NCBI RefSeq assembly: GCF_034702125.1
Contig: NC_085861.1
Span: 5,431,349-5,495,348, forward strand
Length of the DNA stretch: 64,000 nt
Reading direction: 5' to 3'
Origin: Engraulis encrasicolus
Taxonomy: Eukaryota > Chordata > Actinopteri > Clupeiformes > Engraulidae
The stretch's first letter is position 1. Each line of letters opens with the position of its first letter. The position numbers and the translations under genes were made by a program. The notes beneath the pieces were generated by a model, which worked only from the letters and a program-made list of their open reading frames with translations, searched no databases and was not told where the DNA came from. Below are positions 1-10,139 of this stretch, in pieces.

Positions 1-220
1 ACTTGTCTCTCATGCACTACTGGAGGTAAATCATCTAATAGAAGAGCCTGAAGTCCTTCTTCAATAGCCTCCCCACCTGCACTTGTCCTTCACGCACTAC
101 TGGAGGTAGTGGTAAATTATCTAATAGAAGAGCCTTGTTCATAGGATAGCCTACCCACCTGCACTAGATAAATCACCTAATAGAAGAGCCTGACGTCCTT
201 GTTCATAGGATAGCGTACCC
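1..220. repeat. Minisatellite containing kcnv1 exon-3 donor copies, left block
   Basis: Units of about 70-85 bp carry CACCTGCACTTGTC near the start, then ACGCACTACTGGAGG, AAATCATCTAATAGAAGAGC and TTCATAGGATAGCC. On the minus strand each full unit reads through a stretch nearly identical to the last 22 bases of kcnv1 exon 3 plus the first bases of its intron. The array is split by a hAT element and resumes at 2361. Confidence 0.75.
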
Positions 221-2031
221 CATAGAGGTAGAAAATAACACTAGAGAGAACACAGCAATTTGCGACAGCACTGGGAAATGGCAGATGGAGCTTCCCAACT
301 TCCGTAGGTAGTGTAGGTACCTTCAGGCAATGCAAGTCAATGGAGAACACGCCCACGCCTGTCAAAAAATTGACTAAAACTGTGTGAATATGAGGGAACA
401 CATTAATCAAAGACCAGATTTGAAATGTCAGGCTAAATATCTACTTAAATCCAGTGTTGGGGGTAACGCGTTAAGTAAGTAACACGTAAGTAACGTCGTT
501 ACGTAATTTAATTACTTTTGGCAGTAACTTAGGAACGTAACGCATTACTCTTCAAATTTCAGTAATGTAATTACAGTTACTGCACTGCTGTAACGGTCGT
601 TACTCGTTATTTGAGCCTTTAAATCATCTTCAGGTTTGCTGATATTAGTTCTAGATGCGCGAAGCTCTCTGTCTGGGCTGTTTTTTCCCCCAGCCCTTCT
701 CGAGCTCTCGGGTGTGGGTGTGTGAGAGCGCGCGCACGCAGACTGATGTTCCTTCCTCCTCGTGCATGCAAGGTCTTTCACTGGGACTTCCATGAGCCCG
801 TTGCGCTGTGATGTGCTTAACATATACTACAATACTTGGAGTTCCACCATCATTTTTTTCTAACATTACGCCAGGTAAAGTGAAAGTGATTCGCTGCGCA
901 GTTAAATCTACAGTCATTCCGAGTCCACCGTTACGCACATGCATGAAGGAAACAGCTTTACCCATCGCAAATGCCATGGCCTCTGTTGTGCTCACTGATA
1001 GACTCAAGTACTCAAGTACACTCAAGTAGACTAATTGGGAATAACGTGAGAACAACAGCGCAAGCAACACTATTGCGTTGAGGCCACGTTCTTCAGGCTA
1101 TTCAAATGTGCCTGATCACACCGTCTTCCAGCACGAACGGATTCTGCATTCCGTAGAATCCTTAATAATAATGTTGATGCATACAATCCAAGGTCGTTTT
1201 TAATCAGGAAACTGAAAGGATTTGGAGTAGCTAAGCTGAAAAATCGAGGAGAGTAAATATGTAAGCCTAGGGTGTCCTTACCTAAAACATTTCTGTTTGG
1301 TATGGCCACCTCACCCTACTCATTCTGTTTTTATTCAGTGAGACCGAAGGCAATTTTCATGCTGAAATGACAATAAAAGTCTATTTTATTCTATTCTATT
1401 CTATTCTATGCCGTAATGTTAGACTAGATTCAAATTTATTGACACTGTTATAAATAGGACAACAGGGCAATCATGAAATGCATTTTAGATCTGAGAATGA
1501 CAATAGGCCTAGGCCCTATATGAGGGATTCCATAGAGGTACAGTTTGCACATATTAAAATATTAGGCCATTTACACAGCCGGCCTACAACCTGGGGAAGC
1601 AGGTGTATTATGAGTTGTGCCACTACACTGGTTAAAATCCCTTTTCCCGCGAAAAGTAAAGTAAAGTAATAAGTAATGAGTTACTTTTTAAATGTAGTAA
1701 TTAAATTACAATTGAAAGCAGTAACTAAAGTAAAGTAACTAATTACTTTTAAAAAGTAACTTACCCAACACTGCTTTAATCATATGAGTTGATAAAATAC
1801 ATTTAAAAATCAAATAATATCTTTTATGAACATAGCTAGCAACACACTTCAACTATTGTCCTTGTATAGTGTGTTGATGGACATTTTCACATGATTAAGC
1901 CATTTTTGACAGAGGTGAGCCTCGTTCTCCGTTAATTTCCATTTCTCTGATCTACCTACAGATAATGGCCGCTACAGATAGCCGTAAAAAGGGGGGCGGG
2001 GTCACCTCTAGTGTTATTTTCTACCTCTATG
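221..2031. mobile_element. hAT-type MITE (family A), interrupted by a second hAT element
   Basis: The ends are inverted repeats (CATAGAGGTAGAAAATA and its complement). The body matches the copy at 10208-10682 in reverse orientation, once the element at 452-1773 is removed; the two bodies are then close to 475-480 bp each. The flanking target duplication is degraded here. Confidence 0.8.
452..1773. mobile_element. hAT-type non-autonomous element (family B), nested copy
   Basis: It begins CAGTGTTGGG and ends CCCAACACTG, with AAGTAACTTAC-type subterminal repeats. The 8-bp target duplication is CTTAAATC at 444-451 and CTTTAATC at 1774-1781 (one mismatch). It is 1322 bp with no recognisable transposase. 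A second full copy lies at 55044-56307. It contains a captured LINE-like tail with TTCTA repeats near 1375-1410. Confidence 0.85.
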
Positions 2032-2039
2032 GAGTAAGT

Positions 2040-2360
2040 TACCCACCTGCACTTTAGGGGTGCATCCCAATATGTGACCTTGCCTCCTCCACTTGTGCTT
2101 GTCTCCTCGTCCCACCTCCTGGCCCCTCCTCCGTGGAGAAAACGATAAAGTTTCCCAGCTGTCAGCCTCGCCACAACAACTTTTGAGGGACTGTTTTTCA
2201 TTCACCATCCCAATTGCAAATGAGAAAAAGACTTTACAATTGAGCTTTTGCAAGATATTGAACTATAATGCTGTTGTCAGTGATGTCATCATGACGAGAA
2301 GCAAGTGGAGGAGGCAAGTGGAGGAGGCAAGTGGAGGAGGCAAGGTCGCATATTAAAACG
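2040..2360. repeat. Interspersed repeat, unclassified
   Basis: The segment with TTCTCCGTGGAG-like, CCACAACAACTTTTG and ATTGCAAATGAGAAAA motifs recurs in reverse orientation at about 35195-35465. Both copies have GGAGG-rich ends, so a short DNA transposon is likely. The right end is a GTGGAGGAGGCAA triplicate. Confidence 0.5.
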
Positions 2361-2660
2361 CACTCAAGTTGTCCCTCACGCACTACTGGAGGTGGAGGTA
2401 AATCATTTAATAGAAGAACCTGAAGTCCATGTTCATAGGATAGCCCACCCACCTGCACTTGTCTCTCACGCACTACTGGAGGTAAATCATTTAATAGAAG
2501 AGCCTTGTTCATAGGATAGCCTACCCTACTGGAGGTAAATCATCTAATAGAAGAGCCTGAAGTCCATGTTCATAGGATAGCCTCCTCACCTGCACTTGTC
2601 TCTCACGCACCACTGGAGGTAAATCATCTAATAGAAGAGCCTGAAGTCCTTAAGTCCTAA
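2361..2660. repeat. Minisatellite containing kcnv1 exon-3 donor copies, right block
   Basis: This continues the array at 1-220, with three or four more units. The unit near 2577-2612 matches the exon 3/intron junction at 2957-2990 at about 30 of 32 positions, including the GTGAGG donor on the minus strand. Confidence 0.75.
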
Positions 2661-2754
2661 AAGAGGCCTGCCAAGTATTATGAGGTTGACCACTTTCCTG
2701 TAGGTTAACTTGGCTAGGGTAATCAATTAACCATGTTCATTGAATAAGGTACCC

Positions 2755-2957
2755 AAGTCTCCACCCCTTCCTATCACCTCATGGGGCCTAGGGAGTCAAA
2801 AATAATTAATGGGCTTGCAATGATGGTTCTTACGACACCAATCAAAAACTATAAAATCCACCTGTGCACCACAAATCCACCATGACTCGCCCCATTCATT
2901 TCCATTCCATTTTTTTCCATGGTCAGAAAGTAGAGGGCGTGACTTAGGTGCCCCATA
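2755..2957. mobile_element. Inverted-repeat MITE, copy 1
   Basis: The right end carries AAGTAGAGGGCGTGACTTAG then GTGCCCCAT. The same end occurs in both orientations at about 41696-41928, which defines a palindromic element. This copy abuts the kcnv1 exon-3 donor region, about 9 bases into the intron. Confidence 0.6.
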
Positions 2958-2967
2958 GCCTCCTCAC

Positions 2968-3290
2968 CTGCACTTGTCCCTGACGCATGCGAAGCGCAGC
3001 AGCAGCTCCCCGGTGAACCAGATGATGCAGACGTACTCGAGGCCGTCCAGCACCGCCTGGCCCAGCAGCGTGAAGTCCAGCGAGATCAGCGCCATGTTGA
3101 CGATGGACACCACCACGAACAGCATGGACAGCGTGCCGAACGCCCTGGCGGCCGGAGACGAGGCGGGGTTCTCCATCAGGTCCCAGAGCCGCTGCCTGAC
3201 GTCCTGGCACACGGCGCCCGAGAAGTCCTCCTCCTCCTCGCCATCCGCCAGCTCCTGCTCCTGGTGCACGTCCATGGACTCCTTCAGCTC
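2968..3290 (-). CDS. kcnv1: kcnv1 coding exon 3 (linker and S1)
   Basis: The acceptor precedes GAGCTGAAGGAG (ELKESMD, continuing RRK); the donor is TGCAG followed by GTGAGG, ending in phase 2 within CVRDKCR. It encodes an EEEED acidic stretch, S1 and the start of S2. The donor region has many relatives in the minisatellite to its left. Confidence 0.85.
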
Positions 3291-6255
3291 CTGAGTAATA
3301 ATAATAGTAATAATAGTAATACATTTTATTTTGAGCGCCTTTCAAAATATCCAAGGACACTTTACAATCAAAAACAAATACATAACAATAGGGAAAGTAC
3401 AACAAAGCTTCAGTGAATTAACAATAGGAGAGTAATGAGAGTAATTAAAATGCAAAAATAAAATAAAAATAAAAAGTACAATAAAAATAAATGTTTTAAA
3501 ATAACAAAAAGAAGTAGAATGCAAATTGAAAAATAAAATAAAAATGAGGGAAAAAATAAAATAGATAAAATATGTAAAATAGAAAATAAACTGATAATTA
3601 AAATGAAGTGGAAGTGCCTGTCAGTGAGATTGAAAAGCAGTAATAGTAATAATAATAGTAATAGTAGTAATAATAATAATCATTATCATAATAGCAATAG
3701 CAGCAACAACAACAACAACAACAATACTACTACTACTGTAATAATAATTTGCATCTAAAGCGCCTTTCAAGATACCCAAGGACAGACACTGAACAATAAA
3801 AGTGTGAGGGTAAAAACAAAGCAATTTAAAAATAAGAGAGAGAGAGAGACTTTATTCATTTTCCTGTTTGGGGATTAATAAAGTCTCTCTCCCGGGAGCT
3901 GGACTGTAGTAGATCACAGGTTTGCAGGTTCAATCCTCACCCTTCACTGCTGAAGGGTCCTGCTACTATCGGCGCAAGGTAGTCCCTAACATTTGCCCTA
4001 TACCTAATTTTAATAATAATTATAAACATTTTACAAAGTATTTAAAGCACCAATAAATAGCAAGTATAACCGCACAAATAGACCAAGCACGACACGAGCG
4101 AGGCGAGCGACTGAAGTAATTGACTTTGTATTGAGTCGCGCGACAAAATCGATTCTGGAGATTAGAGGCGATTTGCACGCAGAGAGCGACAGTTTGAAGT
4201 TGAAATCCTGGCTACTTTCTATGATGCGGTTCGGCGACCAGCCGCGACAGCCAATGACTGTATAGAGGTCAGTGACCACAGCCAATGGGAATGTTTGAAT
4301 GCTTTGCCTTCTGCCTGTAACGGACATATGCTAGTCGCTTCAATCGCTCGTATCGCTCTTGCTGCACAGAAGCGATTCTCTGTCGCTTCAATCGCGTCGC
4401 GCTTGGTCTATTCGTGCGGTTAGGCCTACCTTGCTGCGGTAGTATTTGTCTCTGCAGCAGGAGTCTATGCGCAGCTCGTCGATGCCATAATAATAATAAT
4501 AAATAAATAAATAAATAGCAAGTGTTAGGTACCTTGCGGTGGTAGTATTTGACCCTGCCGCATAATAACAATAATATCAATAATAATGAATAAATAAATA
4601 GCAAGTGTTAGGCCTACCTTGCGGCGGTAGTATTTGTCTCTGCAGCAGGAGTCTATGCGCAGCTCGTCGATGCCCCAGTACTCAATCTCCTGCAGGAAGG
4701 AGACCACGCACAGCTCCTCGCGCACGTGCAGGCGGCCCGTCCGGTAGAAGTTCATGACGTACTGGAAGGTCTGCGAGTTGCGGTCGAAGAAGAACTCGTT
4801 CTCCAGGAGGTCGGCGTCGTCGCAGAGGTCCAGGGCGGAGTCGCGCGAGGAGAGGGCCAGCCTGCCCAGCCTGGTCTCTGGATAGGAGGCCAGGAGCTCA
4901 TGAGGGAGGAGGGGAAATACAGAAACATTGGTTTACTTAAAGGTACACTGTGTATTATTTTTAGTAGTTTATTTCCAGAATTCATGTTGCCTATTCCACA
5001 AAATCTTGACCTTTTTATGAATACTTATTGCCACCATCAAATTCTAAATAATCATTATGACTGGGAAAAATTGCACTTTTAATTCATGAAGAGGTGGATC
5101 TTCTCCATGTCCGCCATTTTGAATTTCCAGAAATAGACATTTTTAGCTGCAAAACTGGACTTTGGTCATGCTAAATACTAGTTTATTACTAAGTAAATAT
5201 TCATGAAAAGATTAAATGTGGCAATAGGCAGCACAGTTTTAATGAGTAGCATAGTTGCAATACCCACTCTGGCCATAATCCTACACAGTGCACCAGTATG
5301 TAAGATTTATTTACTTATTTCTTTGATTAATTCCCACTCAAATCAAAGTACCTATCTAAACATTTACTCAAGCAAAATAAAAAGTACTTAATTTCAAATA
5401 TAGTTTGAGTAAAAGTATTGAGTTACTTTTAATTAGCTTTCCGCTCAAGAATTCATTGCTTGGTTTTCTTGAATATTGTTCCTTTGTGACCTCTGTCTCT
5501 CACTTGGCACCAGGCATCATCCAATACATTGATCCAAGACAGGTGGAACAAGTAAAACAGTGAAGATGTTGTGTGCAACCATGCATAATGTCCTTTATTT
5601 TGCAGAATATTGTGCATGTCATTCAGTCATAACAGTCTGAATTCAGTCAAAATTACAGTACTCGTGGAAGAACTCGTAAAAAGGTTCTCGATTCCAACAG
5701 GATTTCAGTCTGGACAGCTTCATCATGCAGAGGGTGGCAGAGGGTGACATAGCGGGCATTTCTCAGTAGGATTTTTTTTTTTTTTAAATGTACTTTTCTG
5801 AAAATTGGGGCCCACGAGGGTGCGGGGCCTACCAGGGAGCCAGCTCTGCACCGCTAATAATGAGGGGCCCCTTTAAGACAAAAGTGCCCTGGCCCTATTT
5901 CTACCCCATGAGAGGCCCCTTTAAGACAAAAGTGCCCAGGCCCTATTTCTCCCCCATGAGAGGCCCCTTTAAGACAAACGTGCCCAGGCCCTATTTCTTC
6001 CCCATGAGGGGCCCCTTTAAGACAAAAGTGCCCGGGCCCTAATTTCTCCCCCATGAGGGGCCCCTTTAAGACAAAAGTGCCCAGGCCCTATTTTCTCCCC
6101 CATGAGGGGCCCCTTTAAGACAAAAGTGCCCAGGCCTTATTTATCCCCCATGAGGGGCCCCTTTAAGACAAAAGTGCCCTGGCCCTATTTCTCCCCCAGT
6201 TAAGCTCTGGTGGCAAGGGGTGTAGTCAGGAAGATCCTAGAAGGAGTCACCATCG

Positions 6256-6304
<49 letters not shown>

Positions 6305-6481
6305 CATCATCCTCACGGGTTGGAAAGGCAGGCTGAATGAGTCTCTCCATCGTTTGTGACATCAGTCTATATTCAGTCAAAATTATAATGTACTTGTAGA
6401 AAGGTTTTCTATTACAACAGGATTTCAGGCTGGACAGCATCATGCAGAGGGGTGTGGTCAGGAATATACTGGTCATCAGCG

Positions 6482-6521
<40 letters not shown>

Positions 6522-9500
6522 CCTCGTGGGTTGGTAAAGTTGGAAATCTCTCCACCGTTTTTGATGGCTTGAAAAGACTTTTGTTGATTTTATCAGGATT
6601 GAAAGGGTATATCCCTGATGCGCGGAATCCAGCCTGGGCATTTTGGGGTGTGGCAGCGTTCCTCCAAGCCTTGGAGAACAGTGGCATGAACAAATCCCTG
6701 TCAAGGCGCTTCCCTCCGCTCTCTGCCATGACCCTCCGTCCCTCAAGCCTCCAGATATGTTCCAGACTCTTGAATAGAGCTCTAGTTGCATGGTGCATCA
6801 TGTAGTGTGTGGTGTGAGGACTAGGGAGGCTGAACACACACACATTATTGTCCTTCATTACATTTAGAAAGTCAATGTTGTACACATGGGAGAAGTGGCC
6901 ATCCACAAGCAGCAGATGGGGTCGTGGATCGTCTCTCGGCAGGCTTTTGATGAAAATATGGCCCCACTCAGTGAACAAATCTGCATTTATGCAGCCGTCG
7001 TCGGACATACTGAGGAAGGTATTTTCCGGAGCCCCATACCACCCGTTGGCCTTCATCCTCTTGCAATTGAAGATCACCATATTGGGCCCATATCTACCGT
7101 CGGCATTGATGCAAGAGAGTAAAGTTGTGGTTTCTCCTCTCTCTCCCGCTGCTGTGATTTCATCAGAACATGATGACCCAGCAGCCTCAGCAACCGCCCT
7201 ATTGGAGAGGAGGGGGTCTTGGAGCCCTGTCTTGTCACAGTTCCAGATATGATCTGGAGCGTCCGTCAACCCCAGTCGGTCAACTGTCTCCTTGTATTGC
7301 TTGAACCAGGCCTCCACAACGCTGGGGTTTAAATCAGCTCCTCCGCCGCTGGCTGAGAGAGCCTCTGGCTCTCTGATTCTGAGACTTTGGTTTCGTCTCA
7401 AAAACCCTCTAAACCACTTGTACCCGGCTCTCCCCTGTGCAGTGCTGAATCCCTTAATTCCCTTCTGCGCAGCAAACTGATAGGCCAGTTGTTGCACATC
7501 GGCCATCCTCAGAGGGAATCCTCTCTTCCCTAAGGTAGCCACTATGTCTGCAAGCTCTCCTTCATCCTCCACGCTGAGCACTGGCTTCCTTCCTATAGTG
7601 TGGTCAGAGTGACCGTCACCTTTCACCCTGCGCTGAAGCGTAGACTTGGGCACGTTCCATGTCCTGGCCAGTAGCCTTAGGCTGGGGACCCCACCGTCCC
7701 CAATCACCCGCCTGTACTCCTCTATTGCTCCTTTCATCCTGTCCTGCTTCCACTGATTGAGTTTTCTCGTCTTGTCGTTTCTTGACTTGTCGTCTTTCTT
7801 GTCTTTCTTTCTCGACATTCTTTCTTGACATTCCTTGTCTTTTCTCATCTTATCCGCTCGCTCTGTCTTTCATGCCTTTGCCACTGTGATCTGAAATACA
7901 ATTTAATGAAGTGAACGCTGTTCATGGAACAAAATGTAATATTGAGAGCCCCCCAACCAACACACACACACACACACACACTTGCCCGCAGCTATCAACC
8001 TTTCAAATACCTTTCATTTGCCCTTAAATATATGTAGTAATAAAGCAGTTTAACACTACACAGTGATGTTTAAAACATCACTGGGAACAGTTAAATCACC
8101 ACCCTTATTACATAAAGCAGACATTCTGGGCAAGGTTATGGTTTCAGCAGTGTCCTATCTAAGCACACCATCCCACATTAGGACACAACCTACCCTAAAG
8201 TGGGACAGTAAGAAAAATGTGTAAATAAACATTTTGCATTATTTTATAATGAAAAAAAAAAACATGTCATAAATACATAAGGATAAAAAGTTGCATGAAT
8301 GTATTGATATTAATGGTTTTATACTCTTAAAAACTAATTTAGTCAAAACTGTGTCACTGACCTTCTGGGTGCTCTCACAGCAGGTACCTCTTGTTTGATG
8401 ATTGGCTCAGCCCTAATTTCTGATTGGACAGTTTAAATGTAAACTGAGTTTGGTTACATGATACTAGCGCTTTGTTTTTACCATAGTTTCACTGACATTC
8501 CTTAATTTAGTGAAGAGCCAGCGTCAGCCACTGGAGCTTAGGTGTCCCACATTATGCAGGCAGTGTGTGTCCCACATAAGGGCAGTCCACCCTACTTGCC
8601 TGATTATCATCGACTTTCAAATCACTCTTCGAGACTTGTTCTGACCAAGAGCATAACGATGAACGTTTCCTAAACGGTGTGGTTGGTCCGCCTCCCTCTG
8701 CTTCCTTCCTACTGGTCGAGGCCAGAAAAGGCTGTGCCGAAGTTTAAACCAAACATTTTCTTAGTCCCAATAGAATGTCTCTGCTTAAACCACATCATTG
8801 CCTTGAACACGTCTCTACCCAGGGCCGTTGGAGCTGCTCAAAGTTGATTGATTCCCGACAAAGTGGGTGGAGTTCCCAATTTCTCCGGAGCTCAGAAAAG
8901 ATGTTGCATTGCTCTTGACCTGACTAGTACCGACGCCGAAGGTGTTGCGTCACTAGGAGGAGGTAGCCTAGCCTAGTCCACCCTACTTGAGCAGAGGTGT
9001 CAAAAGTAAAAGTAAAAGTAAAAAATAGAAACACAGTTTCCTTCCGACTCAAGTAACTTATCTGAGTAACCAGTAGACCTGTGTACTTGTCTTACGATCA
9101 GCTAACTCTGCACTGGTTGGATCAAGTTTGTGCTGGGTCCTTGTTAGGTTTTCAGTGTTTTTCAGTTACAACACAGTCTATCTATCTCATTAGGTACAAT
9201 CGAGTAAATGGTGTAACAGCGATGTAATGCCATGTGCTAGTGTTGTAATTACACCACAAAAGTACTTTTACTTTAGGGGGCGCTGTGGCGCAGCGCGCTA
9301 AGCACCCCCACATTTAGGCTAGCATGCCCACGGAGACCCCGGTTCGAGTCCAGCCGGGGTCATTCTCCGATCCCACCCCGTCTCTCTGTCCCACTCGCTT
9401 CCTGTCACCATCTCAGACTGTCCTATCAAATAAAGGCATAAAAGCCCCTAAAAATATAATTTAAAAAAATAAATTACTTTTACTTTTCCTTTTGACACCT

Positions 9501-9728
9501 CTGTACTTGAGTATGTAAATGTGATTAGTTAGTTACTTCATGGGAGAGGATGTAGCGACTACCGCCCACGTTGATGATGAAGAAGTCGAAGGTGTGCTCG
9601 TGCTCGTGCTCGTGCTCGGCGGCTAGCGGAGCGGCATCACTGTAGAAGACGCTGGAGCCCAGGGACAGCACGGACGTGCGGTGACGGTCGCCATAGAACT
9701 GCGGTGCTGTGGAGATGCCACTCGTCAT
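2968..9728 (-). CDS. kcnv1: kcnv1, silent voltage-gated potassium channel subunit Kv8.1 (5' part, partial)
   Basis: Three coding exons in codon phase: 9728-9537, 4896-4618, 3290-2968 (minus strand); later exons (S2-S6, pore) lie beyond the left edge. Exon 1 gives an N-terminus with SSVF and a short His-Glu run, then INVGGSRYILSHE, the start of the T1 tetramerisation domain. Exon 2 completes T1 (LCDDADLLENEFFFDRN, EIEYWGIDELRIDSCCRDKY). Exon 3 has an acidic linker, then S1 (FVVVSIVNMALISLD) and EYVCIIWFTGELLLRF at the start of S2. The wording NVGGSR, RRKEL and VSIVNMALIS fits remembered Kv8.1 better than Kv6, Kv9 or Kv5. Family knowledge: Kv8 subunits do not conduct alone; they join Kv2 channels at the plasma membrane and change their gating. 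The gene is certain as a Kv subunit and likely as KCNV1; KCNV2 is the main alternative. Confidence 0.85.
3297..4010. repeat. Intronic low-complexity and SINE-like sequence
   Basis: AT-rich kcnv1 intron with trinucleotide runs (TAA, CAA). Near 3880-3990 is a SINE-like piece with a B-box-like GGTTCAATCC. No exon was found. Confidence 0.45.
4423..4561 (-). repeat. Two partial copies of the kcnv1 exon-2 end with its donor
   Basis: 4423-4487 repeats 65 bases of the exon end and donor almost exactly (CTGCAGCAGGAGTCTATGCG shared). 4515-4561 repeats a shorter part. They are separated by ATAA-type simple repeats. Neither extends an open exon. Confidence 0.8.
4618..4896 (-). CDS. kcnv1: kcnv1 coding exon 2 (T1 domain)
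   Basis: The acceptor AG precedes CTCCTGGCC (LLASYPETRLG); the donor is AAG followed by GTAGGC. It has 93 codons, phase 0 to 0. The Cys/His-type T1 motif ends in DSCCRDKYYRRK. The 3' end of this exon with its donor is copied twice downstream (4423-4561). Confidence 0.85.
4941..5293. mobile_element. TTAA-flanked MITE (family P), copy 1
   Basis: About 350 bp with ends AGG-ACACTG-type and CAGTG-type. TTAA lies on the left side and the right end is degraded. The internal landmark TCTCCATGTCCGCCATTTTG is shared with copies at 18766, 30309, 45442, 45110 (reverse), 48862 (truncated) and 62853 (reverse). Confidence 0.75.
5861..6200. repeat. About 48-bp minisatellite (GGGGCCCCTTTAAGACAAAAG units)
   Basis: About seven tandem units of CCCTTTAAGACAAAAGTGCC plus TATTTCTCCCCCATGAG. 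Single units occur within interspersed repeats at 60880-61065 and 61330-61440, so the array is an expanded piece of that repeat. Confidence 0.85.
6245..6305. repeat. (CAT/ATG)n trinucleotide repeat, outer copy
   Basis: CATCAT repeat that would encode poly-Asp on the minus strand. It belongs to a second, duplicated copy of the transposase 3' end (about 6245-6410); a third remnant lies at 5630-5750. Confidence 0.8.
6412..7848 (-). CDS. pogo/Tigger-type DDE transposase ORF, probably catalytically inactive
   Basis: An uninterrupted 478-aa ORF inside kcnv1 intron 1, on the same strand. Residues 1-35 are Lys/Arg-rich. About 36-75 is a psq-like helix-turn-helix (PSLRLLARTWNVPKSTLQRR). About 85-165 is a CENP-B-like second DNA-binding region. 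The DDE domain follows, with IWNCDKTG (first Asp) and LLLVDGHFSHV (second Asp). The usual PHTTHxLQPxDRALF is PHTTHYMMHHATRALF here, so the third Asp appears replaced by Thr with a one-residue insertion. The C-terminus has a poly-Asp run from a GAT repeat. It is either a dying transposon copy or a candidate domesticated DNA-binding protein; I cannot tell which. Confidence 0.75.
7860..8598. other. Upstream of the transposase ORF, mostly unidentified
   Basis: It contains a short CA repeat (7963-7982) and two related segments with TCCCACATTA or TCCCACATAA (about 8150-8215 and 8550-8585) that may be the terminal repeats of the transposon. No exon is visible. Confidence 0.35.
8599..8974. mobile_element. 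376-bp insertion bounded by a 15-bp direct repeat
   Basis: AGTCCACCCTACTTG occurs at 8584-8598 and exactly at 8975-8989. A perfect 15-bp duplication fits target-primed retrotransposition better than a hAT event. The insert has no tRNA-like promoter that I recognise. Confidence 0.55.
8992..9503. mobile_element. hAT-type MITE with a SINE inside
   Basis: The ends are CAGAGGTGTCAAAAG and its complement. A perfect 8-bp duplication TACTTGAG lies at 8984-8991 and 9504-9511. Its right arm is interrupted by the SINE at about 9275-9470. Confidence 0.85.
9275..9470 (+). mobile_element. tRNA-derived SINE
   Basis: GGCGCTGTGGCGCAGCGCGC gives an A-box-like start and GGTTCGAGTCC is a perfect B box. These are followed by a pyrimidine-rich body and an A/T-rich tail. 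TACTTTTACTTT-like sequence flanks both sides. It is not a functional tRNA, because no cloverleaf closes. Confidence 0.8.
9537..9728 (-). CDS. kcnv1: kcnv1 coding exon 1
   Basis: ATG at 9728-9726; the donor is GAA followed by GTAACT, so the exon ends in phase 0 after 64 codons. It encodes the N-terminal tail, a His-Glu repeat (EHEHEHEH) and the first T1 strand (NVGGSRYILSHE). Confidence 0.8.
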
Positions 9729-10139
9729 GACGACAGGCAGTGGAAAGTCTAGTGAAAACAGAGACTTGTGTCGTTAATTGAGGAAATGTTGGTAAATTGA
9801 ACTAAGACATTGGTAACTGCTAAACAAATAAAATGGTTAGCCAACAACTATAGGCAGGTCACCAGGTGGAAAAATTAGGCCTTTCATCCTACCGACGTTT
9901 TCTCTGTGGATTACTGACCAGAGGGCCTATTGGAAGAGATTAAAACATAATGGGGCCACCTCAATTTTTGCCCAGAATTCAATATGGCCGCCGTTTTCCA
10001 AAATGACTGATTTTCATGCATTAAGGTGATATTCATGAAAGATGAACTATTTGCAGCACTATTCTGTCCTATTTGCGTACAAAAATGTTTACAAAGGTTG
10101 TCTGAACTAAAAAATTGTAAATAAAGTTGGCACTGGTTA

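Noticed and set aside
651..1070. 139-aa minus-strand ORF in the family B hAT element as a transposase
   Set aside because: No DDE, BED or hAT dimerisation motifs; the related copy at 55125-55631 has a different frame structure, so it is chance coding.
2964..3294. Kv6 (KCNG) or Kv9 (KCNS) identity for the channel
   Set aside because: The EIEYWGI and DSCC motifs are shared, but NVGGSR, RRKEL and the S1 wording fit remembered Kv8.1 better; KCNV2 cannot be fully excluded.
5788..6200. CRISPR-like regular repeats and a repetitive ORF (MRGPFKTKV units)
   Set aside because: Units are about 48 bp with no distinct spacers, the host is a vertebrate, and the same unit occurs in interspersed repeats, so it is a minisatellite; the ORF is a by-product.
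9275..9365. Functional tRNA gene
   Set aside because: A good B box is present, but the acceptor stem does not close and the sequence runs into a SINE body and tail.
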